64,000 nucleotides of DNA from Anaerolineae bacterium (GTDB lineage Bacteria > Chloroflexota > Anaerolineae > Aggregatilineales > Phototrophicaceae). A program made the position numbers and the translations under genes. The stretch is taken from positions 22,653 to 86,652 of the forward strand of contig JAJEFB010000023.1 of NCBI GenBank assembly GCA_022820665.1. The letters run 5' to 3'. Each line of letters opens with the position of its first letter. The stretch's first letter is position 1. Shown in pieces: positions 20,877-29,274 of the stretch. The notes beneath the pieces are model-generated. The model was not told where the DNA came from, did not search any database, and saw only the letters and a program-made list of their open reading frames with translations.

Positions 20877-21104
20877 TCAACCGGTCGTGGCGACGGAGAA
20901 CAGGGCTATTCCAAGAAAGGCGATCGACAAGAATATCGTGATGCGAAAAAGCGTCTTCTCCAGCCCGCGCCGGGTACGGGCAATGCCGCCCCCGGCGTCG
21001 CCGCCAAGCAAGCTGCCCAAGGCGCCGCCTTTGACTTGCAGCAAGATGAGAATGATCATCGCGATGGATATAACGATGGAAGAAATTTGCAAGGCAACAG
21101 CCAT
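20877..21104 (-). CDS. secG: Preprotein translocase subunit SecG
   Basis: A 75-residue protein with two membrane helices separated by the typical Gly-rich cytoplasmic loop (GGALGSLLGGDAGGG), the size and layout of SecG, an accessory part of the SecYEG channel. I chose the ATG at 21104 (MAVALQISS) rather than the frame opening 51 bases further upstream because AAGGAG lies seven bases before it and the family begins directly with the first helix. Other Sec genes (yajC, secD, secF) lie about 9-11 kb to the right in a separate operon. Confidence 0.92.
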   Translation of the reverse strand: MAVALQISSIVISIAMIILILLQVKGGALGSLLGGDAGGGIARTRRGLEKTLFRITIFLSIAFLGIALFSVATTG

Positions 21105-21245
21105 GCCATAGCTCCTTGACTTCAACTCCGGCACGAAACACAAATAGTGTAGCACCGCTTCCGGCTTGTGACTAGCCTTGAATGGATAGCGAGCGCTAGC
21201 CAGACACCAGGTATACGGCTTTCGCGCCTTTTAGTCGCGCCATCC

Positions 21246-21331
21246 TTGTTTATGCAAACCGCGTCGCGCATACAACGAGAAGGCTTACTCTTGTGCGTGA
21301 GCGCGGCTAAGCTTTTCGCCGGTTACGCGCC
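21246..21331. repeat. Interspersed repeat family A, copy 1
   Basis: About 86 bases that match 53713-53801 with scattered differences. Shared blocks are TGTTTATG-AAACCGCGTCGC, ACGAG-AGGCTTACT, GAGCGCG and CTTTTCGCCGG. This copy ends over the stop codon of the S41 protease gene. Confidence 0.7.
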
Positions 21332-22531
21332 GAGCGGCTGCAGAAACGCGATTGCCGCCTCGAGTTGCAAGTCATTTTCCCGCTCTTCATCAGTTTCCGG
21401 GTTCCATTCGACCATGATATCCGGCGTGATGCCCTGCGCGTGAATCCAGGACCCATTGGGCGTTAGCCAGCGCTTCACCGTAATGCGCACGCATCCGCCA
21501 TTGGCCAGCTCAGGGACGATATTCTGTACCGTGCCCTTGCCAAAGGTCCTTTCACCCATGATAGTTGCCACTCGGTAGTCCTGCATGGCGCCAGCAATCA
21601 CTTCCGAAGCGCTGGCGCTTGTTTCATCGACCAATACGACTATCGGCACATCAATATCGGCGTAGCCGCCTCGGGTGCGGGTGACTTCTTCGCTCTGATC
21701 CCGCGAGACTTGCCGCAGGAGCACACCGTCATCTATGAACGCGCTGCCAATTTCTATCGCGCTCGCCAGCGTTCCGCCGGGGTTGTCGCGAATATCGAAG
21801 ATCAATCCGCTGGCGTTATTGATGTCGACGTCTTTGAAAGCCTCGTCGAGTTGAGCGCGCGAGAGGTCGTTGAAGTCCAGCATTTTCACGTGCGCGATGT
21901 TGTCTCCAACGATGTCGTACGAGACGTTTGGTAATTCAAAGACCTCGCGCGTAATTATGAAGGTAAGGAATTCTTCGTCGCGCTTGAAGGTGATTGTAAC
22001 CGTCGTGCCGCGAGGACCGGGGACGAGCGCCGTTAATTCCGCCTGTGTCATGCCGCTGACCAACTGACCATCGACCGCGTAAAATACATCGCCGGGCAAG
22101 ACGCCGGCGCCTTCGGCGGGCGAACCGGGAATGACCGTTACAACCTCGATTTCTCCGGTATCTTCAATCCTGCGAATCGTAACGCCAATGCCGGAGAATT
22201 TGCCCGAGAAGTCGATGGCGCGATCACACAAGTCGGGCCGAATGTACCCGCTGTGTTCATCTTCCAGCGCATTGACCATTCCGTCGATGGCGCCGTTGAC
22301 CAGCGCTTTAACATCGATGGGATCCACATAGCGAGATTCAACAATCGAAAAAGCGTCCCAGAAGGGCTCGAAAGCTTGGTCGGTATCGCTTAGCGCCATT
22401 CGCCCTTGGGCGTCGCTACGATTGGACAGCGCCATGCTCCCCGCGACAAAGCCGATAAGGAAAACGGCTGCGGTCATCAAAAGCGGTTGCAGAACCCGAG
22501 AATGGCGCCGGTAGAACGGCTTTGAAACCAT
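21323..22531 (-). CDS. S41 family carboxy-terminal processing peptidase (CtpA-like) with PDZ domain
   Basis: A 402-residue periplasmic or extracellular serine protease. A membrane anchor or signal lies at 15-36, a PDZ domain at about 105-190 (VIPGSPAEGAGVLPGDVFYAVDG), and the S41 catalytic core follows. The nucleophile is S307 in ETSASASE and the base K332 in TFGKGTVQ; their spacing of 25 residues equals that of E. coli Prc. These enzymes trim or degrade proteins from the C-terminus in the envelope. The start ATG has CGGAG 9 bases before it. The final codons overlap an interspersed repeat. The gene is divergent from the CoA-transferase A subunit. Confidence 0.93.
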   Translation of the reverse strand: MVSKPFYRRHSRVLQPLLMTAAVFLIGFVAGSMALSNRSDAQGRMALSDTDQAFEPFWDAFSIVESRYVDPIDVKALVNGAIDGMVNALEDEHSGYIRPDLCDRAIDFSGKFSGIGVTIRRIEDTGEIEVVTVIPGSPAEGAGVLPGDVFYAVDGQLVSGMTQAELTALVPGPRGTTVTITFKRDEEFLTFIITREVFELPNVSYDIVGDNIAHVKMLDFNDLSRAQLDEAFKDVDINNASGLIFDIRDNPGGTLASAIEIGSAFIDDGVLLRQVSRDQSEEVTRTRGGYADIDVPIVVLVDETSASASEVIAGAMQDYRVATIMGERTFGKGTVQNIVPELANGGCVRITVKRWLTPNGSWIHAQGITPDIMVEWNPETDEERENDLQLEAAIAFLQPLGA

Positions 22532-22680
22532 GATGAATCTCCGTCAATTGAGCGGCTTCAATACCTGTATAGTATACGTTATCATGGCGATATTGCGGAA
22601 TTGCAAAACATGTCCCCCGGCATACGAACGCATGTCGGCGCTTTTGTTCATCAGTATTTTGACGGAGAACGCTCAAAGCG

Positions 22681-23481
22681 ATGGGCGAGAATCTCGTTTC
22701 CATTGAAGAAGCGGCAGCTCTTGTCAGCGATGGCCAAAACCTGGCTCTCGGAGGCATGACCCTATATCGGCGGCCAATTGGATTCGTTAGGGCTTTGCTG
22801 CGCCGATCGCCTCGCCCGCGCAACCTGACGCTGCTCAGTTTCACGGGAAGCATGGAGTCCGACCTGTTGATCGGCGCCGGTTGCGTCCGACAGGTTCGAT
22901 CGGCTTACTTCGGCTTGGAATCCTTTGGTCTGGCGCCGATGTTCACACAGGCTGTTCAATCGGGGCGCCTCAAGGTGATCGAAGAAACCGAGGCAAGCAT
23001 TGTGATGGGCATTCGCGCGGCCATCGCCGGTGTGGGATTCATGCCCTCGCGCGCCTGGCTGGGGACGGATTTGCCGTCCTTGCGACCCGATGTCAAAACG
23101 GTGAAGGATCCCTACAGCGCCGACGAACTGTTGGCTTTCCCGGCGATACCCTGCGATGTCGCGGTCATTCATGGCTTGGCGGGGGACAAACACGGCAACG
23201 TCCTTATCAACAACAATTTGGGCATTGATATGGAATTGGTCTATGTGGCGGATACAGTCGTGGCCACCGTCGAAGCGCTTGTTGACGAACTGCGCCCGAC
23301 CACCGAGGGCGTCATTATTCCTTACCCGGGATGCGACATGCTCGCGCATTTGCCGGCCGGGGCGGCGCCGTCGAGTTGTTATCCGCGGTATCCCGTGGAT
23401 GGCGGAACCATCCTGAAGTATGTCGAAGCCTGCAATTCCGGCCGCTTTGCGGACTTCCTTGATGACTTCTTGAAGCAATAG
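22681..23481 (+). CDS. CoA-transferase family subunit A (GctA/IpdA-like)
   Basis: A 266-residue alpha subunit of the class I CoA-transferase fold. Family features are the N-terminal SIEEAAALVSDGQNLALGGM, the segment YFGLESFGLAP with Glu residues that resemble the catalytic region of IpdA-type ring-opening hydrolases, and the late block HGLAGDKHGNVLINNNLG. It should form a heterodimer or heterotetramer with the B subunit at 18173-18997. Possible roles are CoA transfer to a dicarboxylic acid or hydrolytic opening of a cyclic acyl-CoA. GGAGAA precedes the ATG. It is divergent from the S41 protease and 16 bases upstream of the thiamine promoter. Confidence 0.8.
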   Translation: MGENLVSIEEAAALVSDGQNLALGGMTLYRRPIGFVRALLRRSPRPRNLTLLSFTGSMESDLLIGAGCVRQVRSAYFGLESFGLAPMFTQAVQSGRLKVIEETEASIVMGIRAAIAGVGFMPSRAWLGTDLPSLRPDVKTVKDPYSADELLAFPAIPCDVAVIHGLAGDKHGNVLINNNLGIDMELVYVADTVVATVEALVDELRPTTEGVIIPYPGCDMLAHLPAGAAPSSCYPRYPVDGGTILKYVEACNSGRFADFLDDFLKQ

Positions 23482-23496
23482 CGCCCGACAGGGCTG

Positions 23497-23525
23497 TTGT
23501 CAGCAGACCATGTTGCCTGTATAAT
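23497..23525 (+). promoter_or_regulatory. Sigma-70 promoter of the thiamine transport operon
   Basis: TTGTCA at 23497-23502 and TATAAT at 23520-23525 with an exact 17-base spacer. Transcription should start near 23532, just before the riboswitch. Confidence 0.8.
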
Positions 23526-23546
23526 CAAAATACAATTGAATATGTC

Positions 23547-23640
23547 GAGACTTGGGGAGCTTGCGGGCGCAAGCTGAGAGGGCGCGAAAAATCGCGCCGA
23601 CCCATATACCTGATCCGGATAATACTGGCGTAGGGATGTC
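23547..23640 (+). promoter_or_regulatory. TPP riboswitch (THI element)
   Basis: All conserved pieces of the thiamine pyrophosphate aptamer are present in order. GGGGAGC is followed by a 7-bp stem AGCTTGC/GCAAGCT, then CTGAGAG at 23574-23580, a variable stem GGCGCGA/TCGCGCC at 23581-23598, the block ACCTGATCCGGATAATACTG from 23608, and GCGTAGGGA near the end. It precedes thiBPQ. Bases 23630-23640 of the aptamer can pair either within the aptamer or with the terminator loop at 23671-23681. This explains control: TPP binding sequesters them and lets the terminator form. Confidence 0.96.
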
Positions 23641-23659
23641 CACCATGTATCAAACTGAG

Positions 23660-23694
23660 CCACCCTTGTAGACATCCTTACAAGGGTGGTTTTC
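23660..23694 (+). terminator. Riboswitch-controlled intrinsic terminator
   Basis: A perfect 11-bp stem, CCACCCTTGTA at 23660-23670 with TACAAGGGTGG at 23679-23689, an 8-base loop and a following T-rich run TTTTCGTTT. It lies between the TPP aptamer and thiB, so it can abort transcription when TPP is plentiful. Confidence 0.9.
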
Positions 23695-23755
23695 GTTTCC
23701 GAGCAAAGGGGTCTTCGAGTCGCGGCGGCAAAATCCATTTAGGGGAGCATTTAAT

Positions 23756-24808
23756 ATGTTTACAAGATCAGTTCTCGTATTTTTAGTTCTAGTCCTCATC
23801 GTGACTACGGTTTTGTCCCAGGAAAAAGAAGCGGTTGTAGTCGTCACGCACGACAGTTTCGGGGCCTCGGAAACAGCGTTGGAAGCATTTGAAGCCCATA
23901 CTGGAATGACGGTCGAAATACTGCGCGCGGGCGATGCCGGAACCATGGTGAATCAGTCGATTCTGAGTGTGAACAATCCCTTGGGCGATGTCTTGTACGG
24001 CATTGACAACACTTTTCTCAGTCGCGCGCTGGACGCCGAGATATTCGTAGCTTACCAATCTCCTGAGCTTCAATTCGTCGACGAGTCATTTGTTCCAGGT
24101 CTTGATAACCTGGTCACGCCGATTGACTACGGCGATGTCTGCCTTAATTACGACATCGCCTATTTTGACGACAACGAATTGGACCTGCCTACCAGCCTGG
24201 CGGATCTGACTTTGGCCGAATACCGGAGCTTGCTCGTCGTCGAGAATCCGGCTACGTCTTCCCCGGGTCTGGCTTTCTTATTGGCGACAATTGCGGTATT
24301 CGGTGCCGAGGGAGATTATACTTATCTCGATTATTGGCGGGACCTGCGAAGCAACGACGTGCTGGTCGTTGACGGCTGGACAGAAGCATACTACGGGGAA
24401 TTCAGCGCGCCCGGACGCGACACGGGCGCCCGTCCACTGGTCGTGAGTTATGCCAGCAGTCCGCCTGCCGAGGTGCTATTCAGCGAAAACCCCGAGGACG
24501 GTCCTTTCACCGGCGCGCTGGTTGGCGACGATATGTGTTTTCGCCAGGTTGAATACGCGGGCATCCTTGTGAATGCGTCTAATCCAGAAGGGGCTCGCCA
24601 GTTTATCGACTTCATGCTGAGCCCGGCCTTCCAGGAAGATCTGCCGCTGAACATGTTTGTATTCCCGGTGCGCGAAGATATCCTGCTTCCAGAGATCTTT
24701 GCCGAGCTGGCGGAGATTCCTGAACAGCCGGCTGCTCTTGAGCCGGCCGACATCGAAGCGAATCGCGAAGAGTGGATCCAGGCTTGGTCCGAGGTCATGA
24801 TGCGCTGA
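23756..24808 (+). CDS. thiB: Thiamine ABC transporter substrate-binding protein
   Basis: A 350-residue extracytoplasmic binding protein of the ThiB/iron-type family with a clear signal peptide (MFTRSVLVFLVLVLIVTTVL). The mature part begins VVVVTHDSFGASETALEAFE, like ThiB. Further typical segments are NPLGDVLYGIDNTFLSRAL, TPIDYGDVCLNYD and VSYASSPPAEVLF. It captures thiamine or its phosphates for the ThiPQ importer. AGGGGAG lies eight bases upstream of the ATG. The gene follows a TPP riboswitch and terminator, which strongly supports the thiamine assignment. Its stop overlaps the next start. Confidence 0.93.
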   Translation: MFTRSVLVFLVLVLIVTTVLSQEKEAVVVVTHDSFGASETALEAFEAHTGMTVEILRAGDAGTMVNQSILSVNNPLGDVLYGIDNTFLSRALDAEIFVAYQSPELQFVDESFVPGLDNLVTPIDYGDVCLNYDIAYFDDNELDLPTSLADLTLAEYRSLLVVENPATSSPGLAFLLATIAVFGAEGDYTYLDYWRDLRSNDVLVVDGWTEAYYGEFSAPGRDTGARPLVVSYASSPPAEVLFSENPEDGPFTGALVGDDMCFRQVEYAGILVNASNPEGARQFIDFMLSPAFQEDLPLNMFVFPVREDILLPEIFAELAEIPEQPAALEPADIEANREEWIQAWSEVMMR

Positions 24809-26469
24809 TGCGCTTGCGAGAGAGTTACTGGTACGTCGTTTACCTTTTGCCCTTGACCTTTCTGGCGCTATTCTATTTCTACCCGCTATTGGCGATACTG
24901 GACATAAGCCTGCGTCCTGATGGATGGCTGGATCTGTCCGCGTTCCTGCGCTTGCTCTCGACAGACTATTACGTCGGCGCGTTTCTCTTCACCCTGTATC
25001 AAGCGGCGCTTTCCACGGCCTTGACCTTGTTCCTGGCTTTGCCCTGCGCATATGTGTTTTCGCGCTTTCGTTTCGCCGGCAAGTCGCTTTTGCTGTCCCT
25101 GGCAACACTGCCATTTGTACTGCCCACAGTTGTGGTCGCGCTGGCATTCATGTCTTTGATTGGCAGGCGCGGTCTGCTGAACGATCTGCTTATGACCTTG
25201 TTCTCCCTGGACTACAGCCCGGTTCAACTGGAACGTACGCTGGCGATCATCATCATTGTGCACGTCTTCTACAACTTCGCCATCGCCTTAAGAATCATGA
25301 CCAGTTACTGGTCTGCACAGGGTATCGCGGCGGAGGAAGCGGCTCGCGTACTGGGCGCGGACGAATGGTCGCTTTGGCGCGATATCAGATTGCCGCTGAT
25401 ACAGCCCGCGCTGCTTTCCGCGGGCGCTCTTGTCTTCATGTTTACCTTCACCAGTTTTGGCGTTGTCCTGATCTTGGGAGGCATTCGCTTTGCAACGCTG
25501 GAGGTGCAAATCTACTATCAAGCGATTAGCCTCTTCAATTTGCCCATGGCTGCGGCGCTTTCGCTTTTGCAAATTGTCGCGATGTTCGCGTTGATGACCG
25601 CCTATACGCATTTGCAGCGGGGACTGCAATCTGCAATTGGCAGTGGCAAGGCGGTAGCGCGGCCTGTCAATAGCCTGCGCGAAAGATCCTTGGTCTGGGG
25701 CGTAGTGATCTTCATCTTCGTACTGCTTTTCGCGCCGCTTCTGGCGCTCGTGGCGCGTTCGGCGCTGAGCAATGGCGCGCTGGACATAAGCAACTACTTG
25801 GCGCTTGCTGAATCGTCGCGCGGCTCGCTCCTGTTTATCGCTCCCATTGAATCCGTAGCCAATTCGCTTCGCTTCGCGCTGATATCAACGGGCATGGCGC
25901 TGATCATCGGATTGATCGCATCCTTCATGATTGCCGGCCGCGGCCGCCTCGCGCGTTTTCTGGACCCACTGCTGATGCTGCCACTGGCGACCAGCGCGGT
26001 TACCCTCGGCTTCGGCTTTATCGTCGCCCTGGACGAGCCGCCGCTAAACCTGCGGGCATCCTGGCTCATCATCCCCATCTCTCATACCTTGGTCGCTTTT
26101 CCTTTTGTCGTTCGCAGCGTATTGCCGAGTTTGCGCGCGATTCCGCCCTCGGTGCGCGAGGCTGCGCAGGTTTTAGGCGCGCGGCCCTTTGACTTGCTGC
26201 GAACCATCGACCTGCCCTTGGTAAGCCGGGGCATCGCGGTGGGGACGACCTTTGCGTTTACCGTGAGCATGGGCGAGTTCGGGGCTTCGCTCTTTGTCGC
26301 GCAGCGAGAATCTGTGACGATTCCCGTTGTTATATACAGACTAATCGGCGATCCCGGCTTGGCATCCTATCGCCAGGCGCTGGCGATGAGCGTCATTCTG
26401 CTCTTGGTATGCGCCTTGGGCTTTACCATGATTGAGCGACTTCGCGTCGCTGGAGTGGGCGAATTCTGA
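24808..26469 (+). CDS. thiP: Thiamine ABC transporter permease
   Basis: A 553-residue fused permease with about 12 membrane helices, made of two homologous halves as in ThiP. Each half carries an EAA loop: EEAARVLGADEWSLWRDIRLP and, in the second half, REAAQVLGARPFDLLRTIDLP. It forms the channel for thiamine import. I place the start at the ATG at 24808, which overlaps the thiB stop as TGATG, instead of an upstream in-frame ATG inside thiB. Its stop shares one base with the thiQ start. Confidence 0.93.
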   Translation: MRLRESYWYVVYLLPLTFLALFYFYPLLAILDISLRPDGWLDLSAFLRLLSTDYYVGAFLFTLYQAALSTALTLFLALPCAYVFSRFRFAGKSLLLSLATLPFVLPTVVVALAFMSLIGRRGLLNDLLMTLFSLDYSPVQLERTLAIIIIVHVFYNFAIALRIMTSYWSAQGIAAEEAARVLGADEWSLWRDIRLPLIQPALLSAGALVFMFTFTSFGVVLILGGIRFATLEVQIYYQAISLFNLPMAAALSLLQIVAMFALMTAYTHLQRGLQSAIGSGKAVARPVNSLRERSLVWGVVIFIFVLLFAPLLALVARSALSNGALDISNYLALAESSRGSLLFIAPIESVANSLRFALISTGMALIIGLIASFMIAGRGRLARFLDPLLMLPLATSAVTLGFGFIVALDEPPLNLRASWLIIPISHTLVAFPFVVRSVLPSLRAIPPSVREAAQVLGARPFDLLRTIDLPLVSRGIAVGTTFAFTVSMGEFGASLFVAQRESVTIPVVIYRLIGDPGLASYRQALAMSVILLLVCALGFTMIERLRVAGVGEF

Positions 26470-27485
26470 TGCTTCAATTGAAAGACCTGTCCCACGCCTA
26501 TGACGAGGCTATTTCGCTACGGAAGGTCAACTTGACCGTCGCGAAAGACGAGATCCTCTGTCTGCTGGGTCCGAGCGGCTGCGGCAAGACCACGCTTTTG
26601 CGCATCGTTGCCGGCTTGATCTCCGACTATGCGGGAGACGTACTGCTCGACGGGCGCGATCTGCGTCGCCTAGCTGCGCATGAGCGCGGCTTCGGTCTGA
26701 TGTTTCAAGATTTTGCGCTGTTCCCGCATATGTCGGTATCCGACAATATCGCATACGGACTGCGGCGGCAGCGAATGGCTCCGACCGACATAGGGGCGCG
26801 AGTGGAACTGATGCTGGATCAGGTTGGCTTGAGGGGCTATGGCGAACGTGACATTGGGACATTGTCGGGCGGCGAACAGCAGCGCGTCGCATTAGCGCGC
26901 AGCCTGGCGCCGGAACCGAGCCTGCTGATGTTGGATGAACCTCTGGGTTCGTTGGATGCGTTGCTGAGAGACAAGCTGGCTCTCGAATTGAGAGAGATTA
27001 TCAATAGGGCGGGATTGCGCGCGCTTTACGTCACGCACGATCATCGCGAAGCCTACGCGATTGCCGACCGGATTGCGGTTATGGACAAAGGAACGATCCG
27101 GCAACTGGATCGGCCCATTAACTTGTATCGCCATCCGATCGACGAAAATGTCGCGAGATTCCTCGGCTTTTCCAATATTTTTCAATTTGGAGACAATCGC
27201 TTTACGCGTGAACTGCGACAGAAATTTCTACCTGATGCCGCCGATAGCGACGCCTTCTTGATCCATCCGGACGGGATTGCACTCGACGATGAAGGCGAAC
27301 CTACAGCGATAGCGCGCCGCGGCCGCATCGCGTCTTCCGTGTTCCGCGGCGAATACAGCGAAGTCAGTATTCGCATGCCGCAGGAAGGATTGACTCTGCG
27401 CTGCAAATCACGCGAGGGGCTCCCAACTGTTGGCCGTTCAGTCACAGTTTCTGTTAAAGGTGAAGCCATTAGGCGACTCCATTGA
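26469..27485 (+). CDS. thiQ: Thiamine ABC transporter ATP-binding protein
   Basis: The ATPase of the ThiBPQ importer, 338 residues. Walker A is GPSGCGKTT at 34-42, the Q-loop FQDFALFPHMSV, the signature LSGGEQQ at 132-138, Walker B LLMLDEP at 152-158, then D-loop GSLDALLR and the switch His in VTHDH. Classical ThiQ is about 230 residues; here an extra C-terminal portion of roughly 100 residues looks like a TOBE-type regulatory domain, as in FbpC or PotA. Function follows from the operon and the TPP riboswitch. Confidence 0.88.
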   Translation: MLQLKDLSHAYDEAISLRKVNLTVAKDEILCLLGPSGCGKTTLLRIVAGLISDYAGDVLLDGRDLRRLAAHERGFGLMFQDFALFPHMSVSDNIAYGLRRQRMAPTDIGARVELMLDQVGLRGYGERDIGTLSGGEQQRVALARSLAPEPSLLMLDEPLGSLDALLRDKLALELREIINRAGLRALYVTHDHREAYAIADRIAVMDKGTIRQLDRPINLYRHPIDENVARFLGFSNIFQFGDNRFTRELRQKFLPDAADSDAFLIHPDGIALDDEGEPTAIARRGRIASSVFRGEYSEVSIRMPQEGLTLRCKSREGLPTVGRSVTVSVKGEAIRRLH

Positions 27486-27620
27486 CCGAGCCAAGGGCTA
27501 TGGTCTATGCGGAGAGCGACAATTGCAACTATAATTCGGTGGTCAATCGCTAACCGAATTGGGGAGTGGTGAATTTCGCAGATATGAAATACCTGTCTAC
27601 CCTCATATATTCTAAGATGA

Positions 27621-27670
27621 ACTTCCCTCTGCTTCGGATGCTTTGGGGAAGGGCTGGGGGAGGGGGGTAG
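27621..27670. repeat. C/G-rich intergenic repeat family B, copy 1
   Basis: CTTCCCTCTGCTTCGGATGC, then TTTGGGGAAGGGCTGGGGGA. It resembles the element at 50354-50393 and can fold into a hairpin. It is in the leader region before purH. Confidence 0.6.
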
Positions 27671-27726
27671 AAAAGGCGATACTCCCAATAATCACCACTT
27701 CCTCGAACTGATCGGAAGAACATAAG

Positions 27727-29265
27727 ATGCCTCGCGCTTTATTCAGTGTTTCGAACAAGACCGGAATCACCGAGTTTGCTCACGCCTTGCTGACCTACGG
27801 TTGGGAAATCGTCGCCAGCGGCGGGACCCGCAAGACCTTGGAAGAATCGGGGGTTCCAATCACCAGCGTCGAACAGCTCACGGGCCAGCCCGAGATGCTT
27901 GGCGGCCGTGTCAAGACGCTGCATCCGGCCATCCACAGCGGTATCCTGGCTCGTGATAACGAGGCTGACCTGAGGGAGATCGAGAGTTTTGGCTTCGCGC
28001 CGATTTCGATGGTCGTCTGCAACCTATATCCATTCGTAGAAACAGCGGCTGCCGAGAACGGCGATTTGAGCGGCGTCATTGAACAGATTGATATCGGTGG
28101 CGTGACAATGTTGCGCGCGGCAGCCAAAAACTTCGAACGCGTGACAACCATCTGCGATCCGGACGACTATTTGTCCATCATGGAGGCATTGCACGAGGCG
28201 GGACGGATTGACATGGCGCGCCGCCGGGAGCTTGCGGTCAAAGCCTTTGCCCATACCAGGGATTACGACGCGGCAATTCACGCTTATCTGTACGAATCCG
28301 GCCTGCCCCCACCAGATTCCTCGGGCGTACCCGAAAGCATTTACATCAGTATGCTGCGCAGCAATGAACTGCGCTATGGAGAAAACCCCCATCAAAGCGC
28401 AGCCTATTATTCCTCACATGTATCTGACTTGCCCTTGGGCGCCGCGCAATTGGGTGGAAAACAACTGTCCTACAATAATATTCTCGACGTCGATGCCGCC
28501 TGGCGCGCTGTTGGCAGCTTTAACGAGCCAACGGTTGTAATCGTCAAACATCTGAATCCTACCGGAATCGCGTCTGCCGGCTCCATCACCCAAGCTTATC
28601 CCCAAGCCCTGGCCTCTGATCCGGTTTCGGCTTTCGGGGGCATAATCGCCGTCAATCGCGAGGTCGACGAAGCTTTTGTCGCCGCCTTGGAAGCCTTGTT
28701 TGTGGAAGCCATAATCGCGCCGTCTTTTTCGGATGAGGCGCTTGAGCAACTGCGCGCCCGGCGCAAGAACTGCAGAATCTTGCAAGTTGACCACCCTTAT
28801 GGAGGGAGCGGCTTGGAAGTTCGCTCTGTCATGGGCGGGATGCTCCTGCAGACAATTGACATGGGCGACCCGCCCGAGGCGGTCATGCGGACAGTTACCG
28901 CCCGCGTGCCGCTAGATGCGGAATTGCAATCGCTGCGATTCGCCTGGAAAGCGGTGCAACATGTTAAGTCAAATGCGATTGTGCTTGCTCATGGAAGGCG
29001 AACAATCGGCATCGGAGGCGGTTTGCCAAGCCGGGTAGACGCGGTAGAACTTGCGATCAAGAAAGCCGGGGACGAGGTGACGAGCGCGGTCATGGCTTCG
29101 GATGCCTTCTTTCCGTTTCCCGACGGCATTGAATCCGCGGCCCGGGCGGGGGTCACCTGTGTCATACAGCCGGGCGGTTCCATTCGCGATGCCCAGGTGA
29201 TCGAAGCGGCTGACTATTACGACATGGCGATGATCTTCACAGGAGGGCGGCACTTCCGCCATTAG
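27727..29265 (+). CDS. purH: Bifunctional AICAR formyltransferase/IMP cyclohydrolase
   Basis: Catalyses the last two steps of IMP synthesis. The 512-residue length is normal. The N-terminal IMP cyclohydrolase domain (MGS-like fold) has LFSVSNKTGI, ASGGT and GRVKTLHPAIHSGIL. The C-terminal formyltransferase domain has LRYGENPHQSAAYY, KQLSYNNILD, VKHLNPTGIA and the late AFFPFPDGIESAA-AGV. GGAAGA precedes the ATG. The gene is followed by convergent secF with overlapping stop codons. No other purine gene is in the window. Confidence 0.97.
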   Translation: MPRALFSVSNKTGITEFAHALLTYGWEIVASGGTRKTLEESGVPITSVEQLTGQPEMLGGRVKTLHPAIHSGILARDNEADLREIESFGFAPISMVVCNLYPFVETAAAENGDLSGVIEQIDIGGVTMLRAAAKNFERVTTICDPDDYLSIMEALHEAGRIDMARRRELAVKAFAHTRDYDAAIHAYLYESGLPPPDSSGVPESIYISMLRSNELRYGENPHQSAAYYSSHVSDLPLGAAQLGGKQLSYNNILDVDAAWRAVGSFNEPTVVIVKHLNPTGIASAGSITQAYPQALASDPVSAFGGIIAVNREVDEAFVAALEALFVEAIIAPSFSDEALEQLRARRKNCRILQVDHPYGGSGLEVRSVMGGMLLQTIDMGDPPEAVMRTVTARVPLDAELQSLRFAWKAVQHVKSNAIVLAHGRRTIGIGGGLPSRVDAVELAIKKAGDEVTSAVMASDAFFPFPDGIESAARAGVTCVIQPGGSIRDAQVIEAADYYDMAMIFTGGRHFRH

Positions 29266-29274
29266 CCGGAAGTG
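29251..29274. terminator. Hairpin over the convergent purH and secF stop codons
   Basis: CACTTCCG at 29251-29258 pairs with CGGAAGTG at 29267-29274 across an 8-base loop that holds both stop codons. It could terminate transcription from both sides, but it lacks a T-run, so this is only suggestive. Confidence 0.4.
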
